The notes under the pieces were generated by a model. The model was not told the origin of the DNA. It worked only from the letters and a program-made list of their open reading frames with translations, and searched no databases. Shown in pieces: positions 56,148-64,000 of a DNA stretch of 64,000 nucleotides; positions within the stretch are counted from its first letter, which is position 1, and each line of letters starts with the position of its first letter. The translations under genes were made by a program, and so were the position numbers. This DNA is from Hysterangium stoloniferum (lineage: Eukaryota; Basidiomycota; Agaricomycetes; Hysterangiales; Hysterangiaceae), in NCBI GenBank assembly GCA_015178975.1, contig WHVD01000148.1, positions 124,001 through 188,000 of the forward strand. Direction: 5' to 3'.

Positions 56148-56753
56148 AGTTGAGAGAGGGAAGGAGAGGCAGAGGCACTATTCTTACGTGACTCGGAGTG
56201 GTTTCAACCTGTTTACCCGCTCTTGCCCGTCTGTAATCGGCAATGATTCAAAGTGGCAAGAGATATATAGATATATGCACGCAGGCATGGTCTTGAGCGT
56301 GCCGCATTTGAATGAAAATGAGGATGAAATGTAGCCTGATATTTGAACCACGGCTTTATTGCAATGAAGTGTGGAGTATTGACGGATTCCCACCTTTTTG
56401 AAGAGATCTACAGTGGGTAGATTATGCTTCCCATATCATCGTCATGAAGAAAATAATTTGATACTGTATTTATCCTATGAGGTCAATGGGGAAATTGGTT
56501 CAGGATAGATCCAGATTATTGGTCATCAACAGCCCCCGCCCTCCCAACCGAATTACCGGATATCAGCGCATCATTTAGTAGGCTCGAATCGCCTAGACCA
56601 TTTTTTCTCTAAGAAATAGTGTATAATAATTAATAATTGATTTTTGTGAGGCATTAATAAAATTAAAATAATAGTTTTATGCTGGATTTTATATGGTGTT
56701 GTTCCTAGGCCGCGGAATATAGTGACTACAAATCGCGTAAATCTCCCCGGGGT
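56148..56753. other. No gene recognised
   Basis: AT-rich flank of the kinase-like gene and of the fold-back element. No conserved coding or RNA sequence seen. Confidence 0.45.
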
Positions 56754-57228
56754 CACCGGGAAAGCCCTCTCTCCAAAAGATTTTAGGATCTGTAGTAGAG
56801 CCTTATCTTATATTAACTCCAACAATCTCTATTGGGTCCTTATAAGATTTAAAATTGGTTAAGGATCTAAATGATAGGTGGAAGGTGATCAGGTGTACAT
56901 AGGATCTTTTAAGCATCAACCACATCATGGAATATAAACTCCTTTAATTTTGTATAGTCCAGTGGGGTTCTGTATCCCTTTATCTTTCCTGTGACTTGTC
57001 AGAGGATGATCCAATTAAAAATCCACAAAACTCCCAGATGTGGTTGCAGGATTTAACATCACATAGAACATGTGTGTAATTAATCAATTTAAAATCCCAT
57101 TCACATCCCTGAATTTGATGGAATTACAAAATGAGATAGAATTTGTTAGATGGTCCACAATTGAGTTAAACTCTCCTTTGTTCCAACCACTTGTCACAAA
57201 TCGAATTTTACTCAATAAAGTCAAATAA

Positions 57229-57500
57229 TGTTAAATTTGATGATGAAACACACCTTTTTATAGGGGGAGTCCACCAATTATTGCAACTTTTCATATGAAG
57301 ATGCTAATTGTGGACCATGCATTTGGAGGTTAATGTGTGTCAGAACCACTATACACCTCCCAGAGCATCCAACCTATATTGTCAGGAGGTGCTACACTAA
57401 CTGACACAAGATATTGAGACACAAAGTACTTTTATTACAAGCTTATTAAACCCTTGTATATTGTGTATTGCAATAGAGTCAACTCATACTATTTTTAATA
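57229..57500 (+). repeat. 5' LTR of the young Copia
   Basis: TGTTAAATTTGATG to TTTTTAATA; 271 of 272 bases equal the 3' LTR. Confidence 0.95.
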
Positions 57501-57513
57501 GGTTATGGGCCCC
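57501..57513 (+). other. Primer-binding site, initiator tRNA-Met half type
   Basis: GGTTATGGGCCCC, abutting the LTR; same as at 12298 and, on minus, 62329. Confidence 0.85.
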
Positions 57514-57655
57514 GGCTTCTAATTGTAATACACATTACTATAAGTACTTGAATTTGGAGGCATAACAAACCAACTTTTGTGTTTGGTTGAGCCTGTCACT
57601 TTTGCTTGCATAAGCAAAAAACCTTAATTTTCGGATTTTCGAAAATTTCCCTACT

Positions 57656-60600
57656 GTGTCAAGCATGACATCCTCAGAATCATTACCAAAATTCAAACCA
57701 TTAAACAACCAAAATTATCCAGAATGGTCTGGAGAAATGAAGGCATGGTTGATGAAGTTGGGTTATTGGAAGCTTGTTTGTGGAAAAGAAATCAAGCCAG
57801 TAAATGGCAGTGATAACATTGAGAAGTGGGAAACAAAGGCAGAGAAAGCAGCTGCAGAGATATATCTTATGGTGGAAAATGATCAGAGGGTGCACTTCCG
57901 TGGATTTGAAGAAGATCCAATCAAAATGTGGGACTTGTTGGAAAGGACACACTTACAACAAAAACCAGGAGCCCGCTTCAATGCCTATGATGACCTATTC
58001 TCAATCCAAAAGGATGAAAAGGAGTCTTTGATGGATTTGGGTGTCAGAATTGATAAAGCAATGGGGACTATTCAAAACCTGCGCCCAAAGGACTTCACAA
58101 TTGAAAAGTTGGATGAAGAATTACAATGCATGGCACTCATCCGGGCTCTTCCTGAGGAATATGCACACCTCTCCTCATCATTATTACTCATGGAGAAGTT
58201 GGACAAGAATACCATTCTCCAGGCATTTAGAAGTGAGGAACTAAATCGCAATCGCCGTGGAGAAATGGTTAATAGGGCCAAAGCACCCATCAAGCATCGA
58301 AAAAAGATGGTTTGCTATAATTGTGACAAGGAAGGGCACCTCAGCTATGACTGTCCAAAGCCAAGGAATAAAGAAAAGATACAGCAATACTGGCAGTCAC
58401 GCAACAGTGCTAACAAGATAGAAGAGGCAAAAATAGAGGAAGTAGAGGAACAGACAGGAAAAGCAAGTGTCTTTTCACAACATGATGCATGTGCAACCTC
58501 AGCTAATATCTATGATTGGAATACAGACACAGGGGCCACATCGCATATGACACCCCATTACAATTGGTTCCACACCTATACCCCATACAGAACCCCAATA
58601 AAACTTGCAGACAATAGAATTGTATATTCTGAAGGTGTTGGGAGTGTTATTTTTCAACCAATCATTGATGGAAGAGTTAGCTGGGAGGTTGAATTCACAA
58701 AAGTATTACATGTTCCAGCTTTACATAATAATCTTCTTGCTGTCCTATACCTCACACGTGATAAAGAATTTGATGTACACATTTCATCCAAAACCATAAG
58801 ATTTAATCGCCATGGGAATCTTTTATTCACTGCATCAATCACTGATCGAAATGTGGGCTACTTGGATGGCAAGACTATTATAAATAAAATGGAGAATGTG
58901 CACATGTCCTCTACTTTACCTCTAGATCTGTCTCTGTGGTATAGAAGATTGGGACATCACCACTATGAGGGGATAAAGAATCTAATGAGAAGAAACATGG
59001 TTAAAGGATTGGTACTTAATTCAAAGGCTAAACCAGATCCAATTTGTGAACCATGTCTTGCAGGAAAGATGCATGCCAATCCATTTCCCCCCTCAGAACA
59101 TCACTGCAATGAACCTTTGGAGTTGGTACATACAGATGTACATTATATTGGCACAAGATCCCGATCTGGATGTTACTATTGGGTCACATTCATTGATGAG
59201 GCTTCAAGATTCTATTACGTCATCCCAATCAAGTCCAAAAGTGGTGTTTTCTGGGCATTCAAACGGTACAAAGCATTTGCAGAGAACCTCCTTGGACGGA
59301 AAATAAAGAAACTTAGGGATGACAAGGGTGGAGAATACATGTCAAGGGCATTCATTGAATTCACCGATAAACATGGTATCTTGCGTCAGCATACAGTCCG
59401 TAATAGACCTCAGCAAAATGGAATGGCAGAGCGTGCAAACCGGACATTAGCAGAAGGGATTACAACCATGCTAACAGAGTCTGAACTACCCAAGAACTTC
59501 TGGGAGTACTGCCTGGCTGCATTTGTACACATCTGGAACCACTGCCCATCATCTGCCTTAAAGGACAAAACCCCATATGAAATTTGGCACAAAAGGAAAC
59601 CAAATATCAGTCACATCAGAGTTTGGGGATGCATTGCATATGTCCACATTCAAAAGGATAAACGATCAAGCCTGGGATCTCACATGGAGAAATGCATCTT
59701 CATTGGGTATCCTGAAGGGTATAAGGGATGGTTATTCTACAACCCATTGACAAGAAGGATAGTGATCAGTGAACGAGCTGAATTTGATGAACGATACACA
59801 TGGAAACACCAACCACCACAAGTTCCAGATACTGGTGGGAAGGATGAATCAAGTACTAGGGATTATATCCCAGGGGGTCCAGTTGTTGAAGAAGATGATA
59901 ATCCACCAAGTGAATTACCAACTGCCCCTGTGGAGGATCATGAATTCCCTGTACCTGAATCTGAAGACAATGTTATCACACCATCCCCCCAGATCACAGA
60001 TAATGAGGAGGAGGAAGAGGAGGAGGAAGATAACAGACCAATTGCCATTCGAAAACCTTTGCGCAACAAAAAACCTCCTAATGAATGGTGGAAAACCTGG
60101 GAACCCAATCCTACCACTTCTGACAGTACCGATGAAGTGGAATTGGAGGAGGCACATGTGTCAATTATTTCTGAACCAAGGACATTTACAGAGGCAATGA
60201 ATGGTCCACAGGCAAGACAATGGAGAGAGGCAGCCTTGGAGGAAATGAACACACACATGAGCAATGGAACTTGGACCATAATGAAACTACCACCAGGAAA
60301 AAAGGCTATAGGATCAAAATGGGTTTTCAAAGTGAAACGAAAGGCAGATGGATCAATAGAACGGTTTAAGGCACGATTGGTTGCTAAAGGATACAACCAG
60401 AGACCAGGATTTGACTATACAGAGATTTTTGCCCCAACAATGCGCCATGCTACTATTCGTCTAGTATTAGCACTGGCTGCAGCAGAAGGCCTTCACCTCC
60501 GATCAGTTGACATATCACATGCATTCATCAACAGTGATATTGATACAGAAATATACATGGTCCAGCCAGAAGGATTTCACCAAGGAGGATCAGATGTAGC

Positions 60601-61735
60601 ATGTAGACTAGACAAGTCGCTCTATGGACTCAAGCAGGCAAGCAATCTCTGGAGCAAACACCTGCGGAGTGTACTAGAGAAAATGGACTTCAAGCGGATT
60701 TATTCTGATCCATCGGTCTATATCTATCAATGAGATGGAATCAAAGTCATTGTTCCCATATTTGTAGATGACATCACCCTTGCAGGACCATCTGAAAAAG
60801 TCCTGGATGATTTTGTAGCTGAATTAGCTACACATTTCAAACTCAGGGATCTAGGACCTACATCTTTCCTATTAGGCATTGAAATCACACGAGATCGAGA
60901 AAAGTGGACTATCTCTCTATCACAACGCCAGTACATCTTGAACAAATTACAGGAATTTGGGATGTCAAATTGTCATACAGTGGGTACACCCATGGATCCA
61001 GGGGCAAAACTATCATCAGATCAGTCACCCAAAACCATGGAGGAACAGAATGAAATGCGTGACATTCCCTACATTAATGCAGTTGGGTCCATGATGTACT
61101 TGGCCACTACCACCCGTCCCGACATTGCATACACTGCAGGAGTATTGGCTCGGTTTAATTCAAACCCTGGTATAGCACACTGGAAGGCTGTCAAGCATCT
61201 ATTCCGATATTTGAAGGGAACTATGGATATGAAACTCACATATGGTCCTGATCCATTAAATACAGATCTATTCGTTGGCTTCAGTGATGCTAGTTATGGT
61301 GGAGACAAGGACAGTGGAAAATCAACAACAGGGTACATAATCAAAGTGGGATCAGGAGCAGTATGTTGGAGCAGCAAACTACAACCAATTGTGACACTAT
61401 CCACCACAGAAGCTGAATATGTTGCTGCAGTTGCAGCAGGGAAGGAGATCTGTTGGATGCAGAACCTATTAAAGGAATTGGGATACAAGGCACCATGTCC
61501 ATCAAAACTCTTCATTGACAACCAGTCAGCACTAACTGTAGCCAAGAATCCAGAACATCATGGACGAATGAAACATCTGGACCTATGCTACTACTGGTTA
61601 CGTGACATGGTAGAAAAGGAATCAATCAACCCTATCTACCTACAAACAGATGAAATGCCGGCAGATATCTTAACCAAAGCATTACCAAAACCAAAGGTGG
61701 AAAAGTTCAGATCTATGATGGGATTAGGAAATTGA
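57656..61735 (+). pseudogene. Copia gag-pol region
   Basis: Parts in order: gag with UBN2-type capsid; zinc knuckle CYNCDKEGHLSYDC (near 58310); protease DTGATSHMT (near 58527); integrase with GAG-pre/zinc region (RRLGHHHYEG...CEPCLAGK) and core (HTDVHYIGT, DDKGGEYMS); acidic hinge EEEEEEEED (near 60005); reverse transcriptase (KWVFKVKRKADG, FVDDITLAG); RNase H with DNQSALTVAKNPEHHGRMKHLD near 61520. Nearly intact, about one break. Confidence 0.93.
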
Positions 61736-61774
61736 ACAGATATGGGATTAAAAAAGTGTTTCATCAAGGGTGTG

Positions 61775-62046
61775 TGTTAAATTTGATGATGAAACACACC
61801 TTTTTATAGGGGGAGTCCACCAATTATTGCAACTTTTCATATGAAGATGCTAATTGTGGACCATGTATTTGGAGGTTAATGTGTGTCAGAACCACTATAC
61901 ACCTCCCAGAGCATCCAACCTATATTGTCAGGAGGTGCTACACTAACTGACACAAGATATTGAGACACAAAGTACTTTTATTACAAGCTTATTAAACCCT
62001 TGTATATTGTGTATTGCAATAGAGTCAACTCATACTATTTTTAATA
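61775..62046 (+). repeat. 3' LTR of the young Copia
   Basis: 272 bp, ending ATTTTTAATA directly against the first base of the TRIM. Confidence 0.95.
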
Positions 62047-62174
62047 TGTTAAAAGTGTAGATAATGAATGGCCAGACTGGGGATTGAACCCAGGGCTTCT
62101 GCATATATAGCAGGGGTGTTAACCATTACACCACCTGACCCTGGGAAGCACTGCTAGCATTACTCAAACTAACA
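62047..62174 (-). repeat. 3' LTR of the TRIM
   Basis: 128 bp, identical to the 5' LTR; contains a tRNA-like sequence at 62070-62140. Confidence 0.95.
62070..62140 (-). other. tRNA-like sequence in the TRIM 3' LTR
   Basis: 71 nt: acceptor GGTCAGG/TCTGGCC, D arm GTGT-AATGGTTA-ACAC, anticodon arm CTGC-TATATAT-GCAG, T arm CTGGG-TTCAATC-CCCAG. Good A and B boxes (GTGTAATGGTTAACAC, GGTTCAATCCC). Position 33 is A instead of the universal U, so it is not a normal tRNA; a pol III promoter role is inferred. Confidence 0.7.
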
Positions 62175-62316
62175 CACTCCCTTAATGCTAGCACTCAACT
62201 ATACTATAAGCAGATATAGGTCCTCTCTGGCTCTTTTGTCCAGACTTGTCCACTATACCACACACAAATATAGCTGTTCACTCTACACACAGGAACCATG
62301 CCCTATAGCACACAGC

Positions 62317-62329
62317 GGGGCCCATAACC
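62317..62329 (-). other. Primer-binding site of the TRIM
   Basis: GGTTATGGGCCCC on the minus strand, abutting the 5' LTR, identical to that of the young Copia. Confidence 0.85.
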
Positions 62330-62457
62330 TGTTAAAAGTGTAGATAATGAATGGCCAGACTGGGGATTGAACCCAGGGCTTCTGCATATATAGCAGGGGT
62401 GTTAACCATTACACCACCTGACCCTGGGAAGCACTGCTAGCATTACTCAAACTAACA
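62330..62457 (-). repeat. 5' LTR of the TRIM
   Basis: 128 bp, identical to 62047-62174; contains a tRNA-like sequence at 62353-62423. Confidence 0.95.
62353..62423 (-). other. tRNA-like sequence in the TRIM 5' LTR
   Basis: Identical to 62070-62140. In this position its A and B boxes could drive a transcript through the whole element. Confidence 0.7.
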
Positions 62458-63506
62458 AATAAACAATTAAAGAATATTCAACAATATTGAATACAGATGC
62501 CTCATTTGATGAAGTATTAATTCATCCTGTTGATAAAATGTGAGGCAAAGATAGGACACAGAGGCTCACAAATAATTAAGTTGAAGAAAGGCTTGGAAAA
62601 AGTTTGATTATATAATACAGTTAATAATATAATTATGATACAGGTTTTCTGACTGACTTCCTTCATTCCTATCATTGCCCTTATATACTATATATCATTT
62701 ACCTATGATGATAATATGATATCAAAGTGAAATCATCAATGATATCAAACTGAGACAAGTGGAAGATATTTGAGATTGTCGAAGATATTGTTGAAGAATA
62801 GTTGAGTTGGAAGTTGAGTTGGAAGTTGAGTTGGAAAGTCAAAGGAAAGTCAAAGGAATGTTGAAGAAATATTAAATTGAATATTATCAAAAATTGAGTT
62901 TGTATGTTCGTGACACCACTCAGCAAATATAAACTCCCTTTGTTCTCCACATGATCAAAAGAGGCTAAATCACACTGCCTCCATGTTTTGTGTGACAAAT
63001 GTGAGGCACCAGAATGATTTAGCCTCTTTTGATCATGTGGAGAACAAAGGGAGTTTATATTTGCTGAGCAGTTGGAACAAAAGAGAGTTTAACTCAATTG
63101 TGGACCATCTAACAGATTCTATATCATTTTGTAATTCCATCAAATTCAGGGATGTGAATGGAATATTAAATTGATTGATTACACACATGTTCTATGTGAT
63201 GTTAAATCCTGCAACCACATCTAGGAGTTTTGTGGATTTTTAATTAGATTATCCTCTGACAAGTCACAGGAAAGATAAAGGGATACAGAACCCCACTGGA
63301 CTATACACAATTGAAGGAGTTTATATTCCATGATGTGGTTGATGCTTAAAAGATCCTATGTACACCTGATCACCTTCCACCTACATTTTGGATCCTTAAC
63401 CCATTTTAAATCTTATAAGGATCCAATAGAGATTATTGGAGTTTATATAAGATAAGGCTCTACTACGGATCCTAAAATCTTTTGGAGAGAGGGGTTTTCC
63501 CAGTGG

Positions 63507-64000
63507 GTACAGTGACTTACTCATTGTAAATGAATAAGGACTAAATAAATACAAATACACTATATATAACCTAAACCACGCGGTTATTCCCGACTGCAGT
63601 GACCTGACCCCTAATCCCTCGCTATATATATCCAGCTATTTATAACTGGCTTTGATTTATCCAAGACATGCGCCGAGACCTGTCATAGACTCTAATATAC
63701 ACAGGCACCGCCCTGATAGATACAAAAAAAGTACACAGGTGGTTTTGTAGTATGTGTTTAAACTAGTTCGAAACGAGTTTACTGACAGTTAGAAAGTCGA
63801 GCTTCACCCAAGCTTGGTTTACCCTGTTGAAGGCCCAGTTCTATGTTCACACATCGGAGATTTTATGGGCCACAATGTCCTTATATTCCCCTTTGTTTGT
63901 CCACTCTGGTGTGATTGCGAGGGTTTACTGCTATTACACTTCGGTGTGTAATACTTAAAGACTGCTGCCTCAACACGACAATCATCAACCTTATGGCTTC
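63507..64000. other. Right flank, no gene recognised
   Basis: Begins with the GGT duplication of the fold-back element. CpG-containing, probably host DNA or the start of another element; nothing recognised. Confidence 0.4.

Larger units (their letters stand above)
57229..62046 (+). mobile_element. Young Ty1/Copia element
   Basis: Two 272-bp LTRs (57229-57500, 61775-62046) that differ at one site, a primer-binding site directly after the 5' LTR and a gag-pol region of the usual Copia order (integrase before reverse transcriptase). The LTR identity makes it very recent. It looks nearly whole, with about one break. Its left flank is AATAA, but the matching AATAA lies beyond the adjoining TRIM (62458-62462). 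Confidence 0.95.
62047..62457 (-). mobile_element. TRIM (miniature LTR element) with tRNA-like sequence in each LTR
   Basis: 411 bp in all. On the minus strand: LTR 62457-62330 (128 bp, TGTTAGTTTGAG...CTTTTAACA), primer-binding site GGTTATGGGCCCC at 62329-62317, a 155-bp noncoding interior, a purine run AAGGGAGTG, and LTR 62174-62047. The two LTRs are identical. It has no coding capacity and must depend on another element, plausibly a Copia with the same primer site. Confidence 0.9.
57192..62915 (-). repeat. Solo LTR of family C (C3), split by Copia+TRIM; TSD CCACT
   Basis: On the minus strand TGTCACGAAC (62915) to TTTGTGACA (57192), with CCACT at 57187-57191 and 62916-62920. It lies in the left arm of the fold-back element. 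Confidence 0.9.
56754..63506. mobile_element. Fold-back DNA element with 490-bp arms (CACTG ends, TSD GGT)
   Basis: Arms 56754-57191 plus 62921-62972 (left) and 63015-63506 (right) are inverted copies of one another around a 42-base loop (62973-63014). The outer ends are CACCGGGAAAGCCC and, inverted, CACTGGGAAAACCCC, and GGT flanks both sides (56751-56753, 63507-63509). CAC(T)-type ends with a 3-bp duplication fit the CACTA/EnSpm superfamily, non-autonomous. It is split by solo LTR C3. Confidence 0.8.

Noticed and set aside
62070-62423. Two genuine tRNA genes
   Set aside because: Position 33 is not U, the anticodon stem is short of one pair, and both copies are exact parts of LTRs.

Overview
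This looks like nuclear DNA of a basidiomycete fungus, probably an agaricomycete. Real genes are broken by many short spliceosomal introns (GTRNGT donors, CTRAY-type branch sites, YAG acceptors). The clearest host proteins are of fungal type: a MICOS Mic10 subunit and a PH/EF-hand/X-Y/C2 phospholipase C. The repeats are typical of transposon-rich mushroom genomes: chromodomain Ty3/Gypsy, Ty1/Copia, many solo LTRs, a Tc1/mariner element, a LINE fragment and a fold-back DNA element. The species cannot be told from the window.

Layout: 1-0.8 kb is a Copia fossil on the minus strand. 2.0-8.7 kb is a gene island: Mic10 (minus), a proline-rich protein (plus) and a ten-exon phosphoinositide phospholipase C (minus). 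8.7-11.3 kb is gene-free apart from two minisatellites. 11.3-44.9 kb is almost entirely retrotransposon, with insertions inside insertions. For convenience the LTR families are called B, C, D, E, G, H, J and K here. A main stack at 16.3-27.2 kb has solo LTR D carrying element G and solo LTR H, and H carries an almost full-length chromovirus (18.86-26.53 kb). A second stack at 38.2-43.8 kb repeats part of this plan (D with H, H, G, C and E, plus a mariner). 28.4-36.8 kb holds J and K solo LTRs, one of which splits a decayed cell-wall-type gene. 43.8-44.9 kb is a LINE RNase H fragment. 44.9-56.7 kb is single-copy host DNA with a C2H2-type protein, a decayed rhodanese-like gene, an unknown serine-rich protein, a protein-kinase-like gene and a diverged noncoding tandem duplication. 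56.75-63.5 kb is one fold-back element split by a solo LTR, itself split by a young Copia joined to a miniature LTR element (TRIM).

Most insertion boundaries could be fixed by eye because target-site duplications (TSDs) are present: D1 GTATT, G1 ACAGC, H1 TCTGG, chromovirus ATGGG, J1 ATGCA, J3 ACATG, J4 GAGAT, K1 CAGTG, K4 GTGTT, G2 GTAAC, C2 TTCCC, E1 ATTAC, C3 CCACT, Copia+TRIM AATAA, fold-back GGT. This gives a relative order of insertion.

The four most unusual signals are: a 411-bp TRIM whose identical 128-bp LTRs each contain a tRNA-like sequence; the joining of that TRIM to a Copia inside a single TSD, with a matching empty site elsewhere in the window; a hairpin module with compensatory base changes near the 3' end of several otherwise different LTR families; and an antisense gene with a Zn2Cys6 zinc-cluster motif between pol and the 3' LTR of the chromovirus. 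Old LTR copies have lost CpG relative to young copies of the same family, as expected of methylated repeats.
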